A stretch of DNA of 7,402 bases from Bacteroidales bacterium UBA7574 (lineage in GTDB: Bacteria > Bacteroidota > Bacteroidia > Bacteroidales > Paludibacteraceae): positions 1 to 7,402 of the forward strand of contig DLLA01000035.1 in assembly GCA_002479035.1 (NCBI GenBank), read 5' to 3'. A program made the translations under genes and the position numbers. Under the pieces are notes generated by a model that searched no databases, was not told the origin of the DNA, and was given only the letters and a program-made list of their open reading frames with translations. How positions within the stretch are numbered: position 1 is the stretch's first letter; every line of letters begins with the position of its first letter. Positions 1 through 6,053 of the stretch are shown piece by piece.

Positions 1-210
1 CTCACGGGGCAACTCACGCAACGCACGCAATACATTCAGCGCACCAATCCCTGTCACTACTATATCCCATACCGAACCGTCCTCCATCTGCCATTGTCCG
101 CAACCGTCTGCATTGACTTCCGCCAACATCTTGCCACGCAGATATTGGGATATCAATTTCTGTTCACCAACTATATCGCCCTCTTCGGCTATCAAAATCA
201 AGTTGTTCAT
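1..210 (-). CDS. Nucleoside phosphorylase/nucleosidase-like protein, N-terminal 70 residues (partial)
   Basis: An open frame reads leftward from an ATG at 210-208 and runs off the window edge with no stop, giving 70 residues. It opens with a hydrophobic beta-strand (LILIAEE, residues 4-10). A second strand follows and leads into V-V-T-G-I-G-A-L-N at 51-59, then a Leu/Arg-rich helix. This strand, glycine turn and helix resemble the start of the purine-nucleoside phosphorylase superfamily; in MTA/SAH nucleosidase the equivalent stretch reads S-G-I-G-K. If so, the product would cleave or phosphorolyse the glycosidic bond of a purine nucleoside or methylthioadenosine in the cytoplasm. The catalytic C-terminal half lies outside the window, so the substrate cannot be given. 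No matching promoter was found upstream. The reading frame is fairly certain; the family call is moderate. Confidence 0.55.
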   Translation of the reverse strand, partial: MNNLILIAEEGDIVGEQKLISQYLRGKMLAEVNADGCGQWQMEDGSVWDIVVTGIGALNVLRALRELPRE

Positions 211-450
211 ATTTTCTTCATTATATACTTACACAATTTCTACCTATTCACTCCATAAAATATATATAGTATTTATAGAGAAATCTATTTGTTATTTTAT
301 CACGCTGATAATGTTCATAACTGACCAATCTAACTCAATATCAACTGGTTACTATTACCGACAAATTCACTTTCAACCCTCACACATTGGATAACTTTCA
401 ACTATCAAATCCAACCAACAATGACTGCATGTAGGTGTTGATAATTCTGT
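211..450. other. AT-rich intergenic spacer
   Basis: This stretch separates the start of the partial phosphorylase-like gene from the end of corA; both are on the minus strand. It is strongly AT-rich and I see no credible gene in it. It must hold the leader of the left gene and the 3' end of the corA transcript. I found neither a full TTTG/TAnnTTTG promoter pair on the minus strand nor a strong terminator hairpin. Confidence 0.6.
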
Positions 451-1398
451 TTATAACCACTTCTTCAGTTTGAATATCAGCAAGATAATCAGTGTAAACA
501 CCACCATTAGTCCGATAGCAAACGGATAGCCTAATTTCCAGTGCAGTTCGGGCATGAAATCAAAGTTCATACCGTACATACTTGCGACGAGTGTGGGCGG
601 GAGGAAGATGACATTCACCACGGTGAATATCTTGATTATCTTGTTCTGCTCGATATTGACGAGACCGAGGAACGTATCCTGCAGGTAGTCAAGTCGGTCA
701 AAGCCAAACCGCGTATAGTCGAAAAGCGAGTTGATGTCCTTGATAATCATCGTCAGACGCGGTTGCAGTTCGGCAGGAAAGAAGTCGCATTTCAGGAAGT
801 TGCTGATGACACGCTGCTTGTCCATGATGTTCTGACGGATAATAGTCACTTTTTCCTGCAAGTCCTTGATTTGGATGAGCACATCCTCGTCCACATGGTC
901 GCTGGCGTTGATTTCTGAGGACAGGTTGGTAATCATGTCGGTGGTGTCCTCAATCATATCGGCGTCTTTCTCGACACGCGTTTCCATGAGGGCTACCAAC
1001 ACATGATACCCCGTCGGGAAGTTGCGGGTGTTTACGAACATCTTCTTCACCGTCTCGTTGAAACTATCCAACTCCACGCTTCGGGTGCTCACAAGGATGC
1101 TGTTTTTCAATATGAAGTTCACAGGCTCCACCTCGAAGTCGTTGCGCAGGAAGTTGGAGTTCGCCACAATCGAGTCGTCGGTCTGTATGTACCGCGACGA
1201 CATCTCAATCTCTTCCATCTCCTCATCTTCCTGAATATCAATCTTCAGGAAGCCCTCGAGCAAGTCCTCGGTCTTGTCGCTGACGTCCAAGAGGTCAATC
1301 CAGATAATGTCTTTCTTATCAATGGTCTGCAGGGTGTTCAACGTCTTTGAAACCTTTATTTTATCGTTGTCCTTATAGAATATTCTGAGTTCTGCCAT
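451..1398 (-). CDS. corA: CorA-family magnesium/divalent cation transporter
   Basis: This 315-residue protein has the length and layout of CorA channels. A large soluble acidic N-terminal domain (about 1-250), rich in long helices, is followed by two C-terminal membrane helices at about 254-274 and 291-310. The signature G-M-N (276-278, within YGMNF) closes the first helix. It is followed by M-P-E-L (282-285), the usual loop motif that faces the outside and selects hydrated Mg2+. The C-terminus ends in basic residues (KLKKWL) on the cytoplasmic side. CorA forms homopentamers in the inner membrane and gates on cytoplasmic Mg2+; transport of Co2+ or Ni2+ cannot be excluded from sequence. The ATG at 1398 has an A-rich leader (A8 run) rather than a Shine-Dalgarno. 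The gene lies 86 bp downstream of rsmA on the same strand and is probably co-transcribed, as no good promoter is visible in the gap. Confidence 0.93.
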   Translation of the reverse strand: MAELRIFYKDNDKIKVSKTLNTLQTIDKKDIIWIDLLDVSDKTEDLLEGFLKIDIQEDEEMEEIEMSSRYIQTDDSIVANSNFLRNDFEVEPVNFILKNSILVSTRSVELDSFNETVKKMFVNTRNFPTGYHVLVALMETRVEKDADMIEDTTDMITNLSSEINASDHVDEDVLIQIKDLQEKVTIIRQNIMDKQRVISNFLKCDFFPAELQPRLTMIIKDINSLFDYTRFGFDRLDYLQDTFLGLVNIEQNKIIKIFTVVNVIFLPPTLVASMYGMNFDFMPELHWKLGYPFAIGLMVVFTLIILLIFKLKKWL

Positions 1399-1484
1399 GA
1401 TTTTTTTTGTTTGCTGCGGGCGTTTGTTGCGTCTCGCAAAGGGTTCTACAAGTGGAAAAGGTCTCTATCGACGGCACACCTTTG

Positions 1485-2255
1485 CTATCTACCTTTTCCG
1501 TCTATCATATTGGTTAGTCGGATAAATTCCTCCACGCTTAGTTGCTCGGGGCGCATCGTGAATATGGGTTCGGACAGCAGCGGGTTGTCTTTTCCTACCA
1601 TTTGCATCAACGAATTGCGCATCTGTTTTCGGCGTTGGTTGAAGGCTGTCTTGACCACTTGTCTGAACAGTTGCTCATCACAGCCCAATTCTCGGCGGCG
1701 ATTGCGCGTCAGTCGCACAACCGCCGATTTCACCTTGGGCGGAGGTGCAAACACATTCTCGTTCACCGTAAACAGATACTCGATGTCATAGTACGCCTGC
1801 AGCAGCACGCTCAGTATGCCGTACGCCTTTTTCCCGGGCTTCGAGGCAATGCGCTCTGCCACCTCTTTCTGTATCATACCCGAGCAGACGGGTATGCGGT
1901 CTTTGTACTCCAGAACCTTGAAAAATATCTGACTGCTGATATTGTACGGGTAGTTTCCTATCACGCAGAACTCCCCTTCCGGATACAACTCCGCGAGGTC
2001 CAACTTCAGAAAGTCGCCCTCTATCAAATGCAGTTCGGGATACCACTCTCTGAGGTACGCCACACTCTCGCGGTCGAGTTCTATCGCCGTGAGGTCAATG
2101 TCTTTGTTTTTGAGGAGATATTGGGTCAGAACACCCATACCCGGTCCTATCTCGAGGACACAACCGGCAGTAATGGTTTCAGCAATCCGTTGGGCGACAC
2201 TCAGGTCCGTCAAGAAGTGCTGACCCAGAAATTTCTTGGGGCGTACTTGCTGCAT
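1485..2255 (-). CDS. rsmA: 16S rRNA (adenine1518-N6/adenine1519-N6)-dimethyltransferase
   Basis: This 256-residue protein is the RsmA/KsgA enzyme, which uses S-adenosylmethionine to dimethylate two adjacent adenines in the 3'-terminal hairpin of 16S rRNA during late 30S assembly. Visible motifs are the N-terminal K-K-F-L-G-Q-H-F-L (7-15), the SAM-binding E-I-G-P-G-M-G-V-L-T (35-44), the acidic residue E59 after the second strand, G-D-F (80-82), and the catalytic N-Y-P-Y-N-I-S (101-107). A F-A-P-P-P-K-V loop sits near 165 and an F-N-Q-R-R-K segment lies in the C-terminal domain. Y102 sits where many homologues have Leu or Phe. The frame stays open upstream, but the only ATG is at 2255, right before the family's conserved N-terminus and behind AAGAGA; an upstream TTG at 2312 is unlikely. 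Its promoter lies about 130 bp upstream, inside the start region of the divergent GtrA gene. Confidence 0.96.
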   Translation of the reverse strand: MQQVRPKKFLGQHFLTDLSVAQRIAETITAGCVLEIGPGMGVLTQYLLKNKDIDLTAIELDRESVAYLREWYPELHLIEGDFLKLDLAELYPEGEFCVIGNYPYNISSQIFFKVLEYKDRIPVCSGMIQKEVAERIASKPGKKAYGILSVLLQAYYDIEYLFTVNENVFAPPPKVKSAVVRLTRNRRRELGCDEQLFRQVVKTAFNQRRKQMRNSLMQMVGKDNPLLSEPIFTMRPEQLSVEEFIRLTNMIDGKGR

Positions 2256-2328
2256 TCTCTTGATGATGGTCGTCCATAAAATAATTGCTTGGTTACCACC
2301 GAAAACCCGCAAACGCCTACCACAAAAA

Positions 2329-2360
2329 TTTGCGTGTTCCGCTATTTTGTCGTACCTTTG
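2329..2360 (+). promoter_or_regulatory. Bacteroidetes-type promoter for the GtrA-family gene
   Basis: TTTG at 2329-2332 and TACCTTTG at 2353-2360 are separated by 20 bp. This fits the Bacteroidetes housekeeping sigma consensus TTTG-N19-21-TAnnTTTG. Transcription should start near 2364-2367, giving a leader of about 43 nt to the ATG at 2408. This also argues against any longer N-terminus for the gene. Confidence 0.75.
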
Positions 2361-2382
2361 CGGTTGCTTTCGATTTCGACTG

Positions 2383-2414
2383 CAAAATTACTGCTTTTAT
2401 TTTGAAAATGCAAA
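2383..2414 (-). promoter_or_regulatory. Bacteroidetes-type promoter for rsmA (and probably corA)
   Basis: Read on the minus strand, TTTG (2414-2411) and TAATTTTG (2390-2383) are 20 bp apart, an exact match to TTTG-N19-21-TAnnTTTG. Transcription should start near 2376-2379, leaving an rsmA leader of about 120 nt. The -33 box overlaps codons 2-3 of the divergent GtrA gene, and the start site faces that of the GtrA promoter. Confidence 0.7.
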
Positions 2415-2911
2415 AACTGTCGCGACTAATCACCCGAATCATTGATTTTTTCTACCGACCTTTCAGCCGATATATCCCCGAACAACTCTTCCGCTATGCG
2501 GCTTGTGGTGGGGGTAATATGCTGTTGGACTGGGTGTTGTACTTTCTGATGTACAATTTCGTGGTGGGGCACAATCTGGTGTATATTCCCCTTCATTGGC
2601 ACTTTTTCGGGCTGTCCGAGATATGTATCACGCCCCACATTATGGCACTCTGTATAGTCTTTCCCATCACGCTCCTGACGGGTTTTTGGCTTAACAAATA
2701 TGTAACCTTTACCCAATCCTCTCTCCATGGCGCACGCCAACTGGGGCGGTACATTCTTATTGTGCTTGTCAATCTGGCTATCAACTATTTCGGCCTCAAA
2801 CTGCTCGTTGATGGTGCGGGACTCTACCCCACCCCGTCCAAGATGATTATCACCGTCATCACCGTCACTGTCAGTTTCTTCGGGCAGAAGTATTTCTCTT
2901 TCAGGCGTTAA
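2408..2911 (+). CDS. GtrA-family four-helix membrane protein
   Basis: This is a 167-residue very hydrophobic protein of the usual GtrA length. Four membrane segments are visible at about 34-54, 76-97, 113-134 and 144-163. Family hallmarks are F-R-Y-x3-G-G-G-N before and within the first helix (28-37), and two short aromatic/basic loops of the form N-K-Y-V-T-F (96-101) and Q-K-Y-F-S-F (160-165), the latter at the C-terminus. GtrA proteins are thought to take part in moving or presenting polyprenyl-linked sugars for glycosylation of surface polymers such as O-antigen or teichoic acid; the precise step is not established for most members. No glycosyltransferase gene is adjacent, so its substrate is unknown. 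The ATG at 2408 is chosen because the frame upstream contains the promoter. No terminator follows directly. Confidence 0.85.
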   Translation: MQKLSRLITRIIDFFYRPFSRYIPEQLFRYAACGGGNMLLDWVLYFLMYNFVVGHNLVYIPLHWHFFGLSEICITPHIMALCIVFPITLLTGFWLNKYVTFTQSSLHGARQLGRYILIVLVNLAINYFGLKLLVDGAGLYPTPSKMIITVITVTVSFFGQKYFSFRR

Positions 2912-2915
2912 ATCC

Positions 2916-2923
2916 TATTTTTG
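2916..2923 (+). promoter_or_regulatory. Candidate -7 box for the hydrolase-tatD pair
   Basis: TATTTTTG matches TAnnTTTG just after the GtrA stop codon. The only upstream partner at a suitable distance is a weak TTTC at 2893-2896. If real, the transcript would carry an unusually long leader of about 85 nt containing the 11-bp tandem repeats. The alternative is read-through from the GtrA gene. Confidence 0.3.
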
Positions 2924-2958
2924 TCCAATGTTTAATTGCTATTTACATCAGGACTTCA

Positions 2959-2991
2959 TCGCGAGTCTGTCGCGGGTCTATCGCGGGTCTG
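2959..2991. repeat. Three tandem 11-bp GC-rich repeats
   Basis: Three head-to-tail units, TCGCGAGTCTG, TCGCGGGTCTA and TCGCGGGTCTG, are followed by a partial TCG. They lie in the 105-bp gap between the GtrA gene and the hydrolase gene, 26 bp before the hydrolase start. The GC-rich block stands out against AT-rich flanks. There are no spacers, so it is not CRISPR. Function is unknown. Confidence 0.85.
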
Positions 2992-3016
2992 TCGTAACTA
3001 ATATGTAATTGTTTCT

Positions 3017-3646
3017 ATGGCACACAACAATCAGCACACACCTTATATTTGGCAGGAGCCTAAGCAGAAGCCTTATGCGCTCTATATTCACGGTTTGGGT
3101 TCAAGTGCCAAATCGGGTACCAAGTCTTCTTTCGGGCGGTATTTCGACCAATACGAGTGGCTCTCGCCCGAAATCACACACGACCCTTATGAGTCCCTTG
3201 ATATCCTTAATCAGTGGTCTGACGCTTTCCAACCCGCTCTCGTGGCTGGCACGTCTATGGGCGGTATGCTCACCCTCTACGTCAATGCCCCTGACGCTAC
3301 GAAAATTGCCGTCAATCCGACTATTGAGATGGAGCATGTCCTTCGCAAACTCGGCTATGGGAAACACCCGTACTTGCAGGAACGCGAGAATGGGGATACT
3401 GAATATGTGATTGACGAGCAGATGATTAGACGCTTTATCACCTTTCGTGATGAGCACCGGATACTACCAGGGTCCCGCAATATCGCCCTCTTTTCCACGG
3501 ACGACGAGTTGGTGGGCAAGGAAATCACCAAGCGCAATGCCGCACTCCTTGCGGAACTCGGTTGGGAAATCCTGTGGTCTCCCAAGTTCGGGCACCGCGT
3601 CAACGAGCAGGCAGTAAAAACAGTCTTACAATACCTTAATAAATAG
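3017..3646 (+). CDS. YqiA/YcfP-like alpha/beta-fold hydrolase
   Basis: This 209-residue cytoplasmic protein has no signal peptide. It carries the alpha/beta-hydrolase landmarks: Y-I-H-G-L-G-S-S (23-30) for the oxyanion region, nucleophile elbow G-T-S-M-G-G (78-83) with S80, an acidic residue in F-S-T-D-D-E-L (159-165; D162 or D163), and the histidine in F-G-H-R-V (191-195; H193). The length and the H-G-L-G-S-S/G-S-M-G-G pattern resemble the UPF0227 esterase group (YqiA, YcfP), small esterases with unknown natural substrates. A thioesterase or carboxylesterase activity is therefore likely, but the substrate is not readable. The ATG at 3017 follows an AT-rich leader without a Shine-Dalgarno. 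The stop codon touches the first upstream GTG of the tatD frame, so the two genes are almost certainly co-transcribed. Confidence 0.8.
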   Translation: MAHNNQHTPYIWQEPKQKPYALYIHGLGSSAKSGTKSSFGRYFDQYEWLSPEITHDPYESLDILNQWSDAFQPALVAGTSMGGMLTLYVNAPDATKIAVNPTIEMEHVLRKLGYGKHPYLQERENGDTEYVIDEQMIRRFITFRDEHRILPGSRNIALFSTDDELVGKEITKRNAALLAELGWEILWSPKFGHRVNEQAVKTVLQYLNK

Positions 3647-3654
3647 TGAACAAT

Positions 3655-4431
3655 ATGATGATTGATACACATTGCCATATTGACGACCCGCAGTATGCGG
3701 AAGGGTTAAACGCATTTTTGGCAGCGCAGAAAGAGGGTGGAGTAGAGTACATATTGGTGCCTGGGGTGGACGAAACGTCGATACATAGTGTGTTGGACGT
3801 GTGTGACCGCTATCCGGATTACTTGTTGCCTGCCTTGGGACTGCATCCCGAGAATATCACGGAACATTGGCAGATGCAACTATCGCAGATACATACTGCC
3901 ATTGAACAGCGGCGACAAGCGTGCAAGCCGCTGATAGCCATTGGCGAGATAGGGCTGGATTATCATTTCGACACCGCTTTCCGTGCAGAGCAGCAGGCGG
4001 TACTGCGCGAACAGATGCATTGGGCGGCAGAGTGGCATCTGCCCGTGATGATTCATAGCCGGGATGCAACGGAGGACTGCCTGCGGATATTACGTGAATA
4101 TCCGATGGTAAGGGGCGTGATGCATTGTTTTAGTGGCAGCCGTGAGGTAGCAGAACAGGTACTGCAGATGGGGTACTATCTGGGCATTGGCGGGGTGCTG
4201 ACTTTCAAGAATTGCAAGTTGGCGGATACGTTGGCGAATGTCCCGTTAGAGCGGTTGGTATTGGAGACGGATGCCCCGTATATGGCACCCGTACCACACC
4301 GTGGGCAGCGTAATGAGAGCCGTTGGATGGCGTTGGTGGCTGCACGATTGGCAGAGATATATCGTTGTGAGGTGGAATATATATATAAGGTTACAAGTGC
4401 GAATGCAACAGCACTCTTCAAAATAAAATAG
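3655..4431 (+). CDS. tatD: TatD-family metal-dependent deoxyribonuclease
   Basis: This 258-residue protein is of typical TatD length. Metal-binding residues of the amidohydrolase-type barrel are all present: H-C-H at 6-8, E98 in G-E-I-G-L-D-Y (97-103), H134 in I-H-S-R-D-A (133-138), H157 in H-C-F-S-G-S (157-162), and D206 in E-T-D-A-P-Y-M (204-210). TatD enzymes are cytoplasmic Mg2+-dependent 3'-5' exonucleases linked to DNA fragmentation and repair; YcfH/YjjV-like paralogues have less clear roles, and orthology among these is not resolved here. I chose the ATG at 3655 (an adjacent ATG at 3658 is equally possible) because homologues begin just before I-D-T-H-x-H. An in-frame GTG at 3646 overlaps the hydrolase stop by one base and would add three residues. 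Ile-ATA and Leu-TTG codons are frequent, unlike in the exb genes downstream. Confidence 0.92.
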   Translation: MMIDTHCHIDDPQYAEGLNAFLAAQKEGGVEYILVPGVDETSIHSVLDVCDRYPDYLLPALGLHPENITEHWQMQLSQIHTAIEQRRQACKPLIAIGEIGLDYHFDTAFRAEQQAVLREQMHWAAEWHLPVMIHSRDATEDCLRILREYPMVRGVMHCFSGSREVAEQVLQMGYYLGIGGVLTFKNCKLADTLANVPLERLVLETDAPYMAPVPHRGQRNESRWMALVAARLAEIYRCEVEYIYKVTSANATALFKIK

Positions 4432-4459
4432 CGAAAAAAATAAAAAAATAAGTGCGCTG

Positions 4460-4492
4460 TTGTATGTATATCAGATATTTTTCGTAACTTTG
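4460..4492 (+). promoter_or_regulatory. Promoter of tRNA-Ser and probably the exb operon
   Basis: TAACTTTG at 4485-4492 is a full match to the Bacteroidetes TAnnTTTG box and sits in the familiar context GTAACTTTGC. A weak -33 box, TTGT at 4460-4463, is 21 bp upstream. Two A-tracts (about 4434-4450) lie just before it and could act as an UP-like element. Start is expected near 4497, about 57 nt before the mature tRNA. Confidence 0.7.
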
Positions 4493-4553
4493 CGCCGCTT
4501 TTGTGCAAATTAGGTTTGTGCAGGGGCTATGTAGTAAACCTTAAATATAAAGG

Positions 4554-4641
4554 GGAGAGATGCTCGAGTGGTTGAAGAGGCACGCCTGGAAAGCGTGTAA
4601 ACTCCAAAAGGGTTTCCGGGGTTCGAATCCCCGTCTCTCCG
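4554..4641 (+). tRNA. tRNA-Ser (anticodon GGA)
   Basis: This is an 88-nt class II tRNA. The acceptor stem GGAGAGA (4554-4560) pairs perfectly with TCTCTCC (4634-4640), and the discriminator base is G4641. The anticodon arm CACGC-CTGGAAA-GCGTG places GGA at 4588-4590, which reads serine codons UCC and UCU. A long variable arm with AAAC/GTTT pairing, diagnostic of serine, leucine or tyrosine tRNAs, follows. The T arm has GTTCGAATC. The 3' CCA is not encoded (the next bases are CAA), so it must be added by the nucleotidyltransferase. It lies 38 bp upstream of the exbB start with no terminator between. Confidence 0.96.
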
Positions 4642-4679
4642 CAAATAAACTAATAACTCAACAAAAAACGAATAATCGT

Positions 4680-5510
4680 ATGAAAAAAGTTTTTGCAACC
4701 CTTACGGTATTGGCAATGTTCGCCTTCAATGGCGTTGCTGTAATGGCTCAAGACGCAACGGACACTATGCCCGCTGCCGAGGAACAAGTAACTGAAGATA
4801 CCGCTGCTGTGGAGACAGTGGCTGTAGAGGAGGCTCCCGCTGCTCCCGAGGCAGAAGAAGGCGGTCTCGTGGCTCTTCACAAGACATTGAAAACCAAGTT
4901 CATCGAAGGTGGTGCAGGCTTTATGGCTGCTACTCTCCTCTGCTTGGTATTTGGTTTGGCACTTTGCATCGAGCGTATCATCTATCTGAGCCTGAGCAAA
5001 ACAAATACAAAGGCTCTCCTTGCCAAGATTGAGAAGGCTCTCAACGAAGGCGGTATCGAGGCTGCACTCGACGTTTGCCGCAACACTCGCGGTCCTGTGG
5101 CAAGTATCTTCTACCAGGGTCTCAGCCGTTATGACGAGGGCGTGGACGTAGTGGAGAAGACCGTTGCAAGTTACGGTGGTGTGCAACTCGGCCTCTTGGA
5201 GAAGAACCTCTCGTGGATTTCCCTCTTCATCTCTATCGCTCCGTCGTTGGGATTCTTGGGAACCATCATCGGTATGATTCAGGCTTTCGATAAAATCCAA
5301 CAGGTAGGTGACATCTCGGCTACTGTCGTTGCCGGCGGTATCAAGGTCGCTCTGTTGACCACCCTCCTCGGTTTGATTATCGCTATCATACTTCAAATAT
5401 TCTACAACTATATCCTTAGCCTTGTTGAAGGTCTGGTAAACGAGATGGAAGACAGTTCTATCAGCCTGCTCGACCTCGTGGTTAACTACGACGCAAAACA
5501 AAAGAAGTAA
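4680..5510 (+). CDS. exbB: MotA/TolQ/ExbB-family proton channel with signal peptide
   Basis: This 276-residue inner-membrane protein is the proton-channel subunit that, with ExbD, powers TonB-dependent uptake. A signal peptide (1-23, M-K-K, hydrophobic core, A-V-M-A then Q24) precedes an acidic Ala/Pro/Glu-rich extracytoplasmic segment (about 24-62). Membrane helices follow at about 81-103, 179-199 and 221-245. The conserved family block F-L-G-T-I-I-G-M-I (192-200) and G-I-K-V-A-L-L-T-T-L-L-G-L (220-232) are both present; the Thr pair in the last helix lines the proton path in ExbB/TolQ. The large cytoplasmic loop (about 104-178) has the helical character usual for the family. The ATG at 4680 is chosen because the frame upstream runs into the tRNA gene, and because it starts a proper signal peptide after an A-rich leader. 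It is the first gene of a four-gene cluster. It could serve a TolQ-like rather than ExbB-like role. Confidence 0.9.
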   Translation: MKKVFATLTVLAMFAFNGVAVMAQDATDTMPAAEEQVTEDTAAVETVAVEEAPAAPEAEEGGLVALHKTLKTKFIEGGAGFMAATLLCLVFGLALCIERIIYLSLSKTNTKALLAKIEKALNEGGIEAALDVCRNTRGPVASIFYQGLSRYDEGVDVVEKTVASYGGVQLGLLEKNLSWISLFISIAPSLGFLGTIIGMIQAFDKIQQVGDISATVVAGGIKVALLTTLLGLIIAIILQIFYNYILSLVEGLVNEMEDSSISLLDLVVNYDAKQKK

Positions 5511-5513
5511 TCT

Positions 5514-5555
5514 ATTTTGCATCGCACAAAACGTATTTAGTTAAACTTGCAAAAT
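5514..5555. repeat. Intercistronic inverted repeat between exbB and the next gene
   Basis: ATTTTGCA (5514-5521) and TGCAAAAT (5548-5555) are exact complements, separated by 26 bases in the 54-bp gap. The stem is AT-rich and weak and lacks a T-run, so it is not a convincing terminator. It could be an mRNA stability or processing element, or chance. Confidence 0.35.
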
Positions 5556-5564
5556 TTGATTATT

Positions 5565-6041
5565 ATGAAGAATTATAAGTTATTACCTAAGATTACCGTT
5601 CTGGTACTCTTGCTGGTGGGCATCGTCGTTTCGGTGATGTTCTACGCCGGGGGCTCCGAGGGTACTCTTGAGGTAGCAGGAGACTTCCTGAATATACCTT
5701 ATTTCACCGACCTGTTCCTTGGTTGGAACTATATCTTGGTGGCACTTGTTTGCCTCGTTACGCTGGCTGTAGTCATCTGGGGCTTTGTCAACACATTCAA
5801 GGTGGACAAGAAGAAAGGCTTCACGCAGTTGGCTGTCGTAATCGGGTTCGTACTCGTATGCGTGGCATGCTGGTTCCTTGGCAGCCCCGAGAAGATGGAA
5901 ATCCTCGGCTATGAAGGTACCGACAACGTCGGCACTATGGCTCGTATGAGCGATGCTATCATGTATCTCACCTACCTGCTCACTGCCGCTACCGTTATCA
6001 CCCTCGTATGGGGCGTTATCTATACTAAATGTAAGAAGTAA
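5565..6041 (+). CDS. Unrecognised four-helix membrane protein inside the Exb cluster
   Basis: I do not recognise a named family for this 158-residue protein. Four strong membrane helices are visible at about 10-29, 53-76, 86-106 and 131-153. Both ends are basic (M-K-N-Y-K-L-L-P-K and T-K-C-K-K) and a basic cytoplasmic loop (K-V-D-K-K-K, 79-84) lies between helices 2 and 3; this predicts both termini inside. Two external loops, about 30-50 and 107-130, are Gly/Asp/Glu-rich. No catalytic motif is apparent. It sits between exbB (54-bp gap) and exbD (12-bp gap) on the same strand, and its codon use matches theirs, so it is probably a subunit or assembly factor of the same proton-driven complex. 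That role is inferred from position only. The ATG at 5565 is preferred over a TTG at 5547. Confidence 0.8.
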   Translation: MKNYKLLPKITVLVLLLVGIVVSVMFYAGGSEGTLEVAGDFLNIPYFTDLFLGWNYILVALVCLVTLAVVIWGFVNTFKVDKKKGFTQLAVVIGFVLVCVACWFLGSPEKMEILGYEGTDNVGTMARMSDAIMYLTYLLTAATVITLVWGVIYTKCKK

Positions 6042-6053
6042 TTATCGTCGGTT

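Noticed and set aside
113..394. 93-residue open frame on the plus strand
   Set aside because: It overlaps the phosphorylase-like gene and AT-rich spacer, and its composition (Ile, Ser, Tyr, Phe) reflects AT-rich non-coding DNA.
1399..1484. Magnesium-sensing riboswitch before corA
   Set aside because: The gap is only 86 bp. I see no M-box-like conserved core and no terminator/antiterminator pair.
1542..2279. 245-residue open frame on the plus strand opposite rsmA
   Set aside because: It is antisense to a gene with all RsmA motifs. The translation is rich in His, Gln and Leu, as expected for a shadow frame.
2285..2407. N-terminal extension of the GtrA protein by 41 residues
   Set aside because: This part contains the gene's own promoter and lacks homology-like features; the ATG at 2408 gives the normal family length.
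2959..2991. CRISPR array
   Set aside because: Units are 11 bp and directly adjacent with no spacers, and no cas gene is present.
4554..4641. tRNA-Ser as an integration site for a mobile element
   Set aside because: No second copy of the tRNA 3' end, no integrase and no foreign-looking genes are in the window; what follows is a core operon.
4560..4679. N-terminal extension of exbB by 40 residues
   Set aside because: The extension is translation of the tRNA-Ser gene; the true start is the ATG at 4680 that opens a signal peptide.
4650..5522. 290-residue open frame on the minus strand opposite exbB
   Set aside because: It is a shadow of exbB, which has clear family motifs, helices and a signal peptide. 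The antisense frame has no coherent domain or promoter and overlaps the tRNA end.
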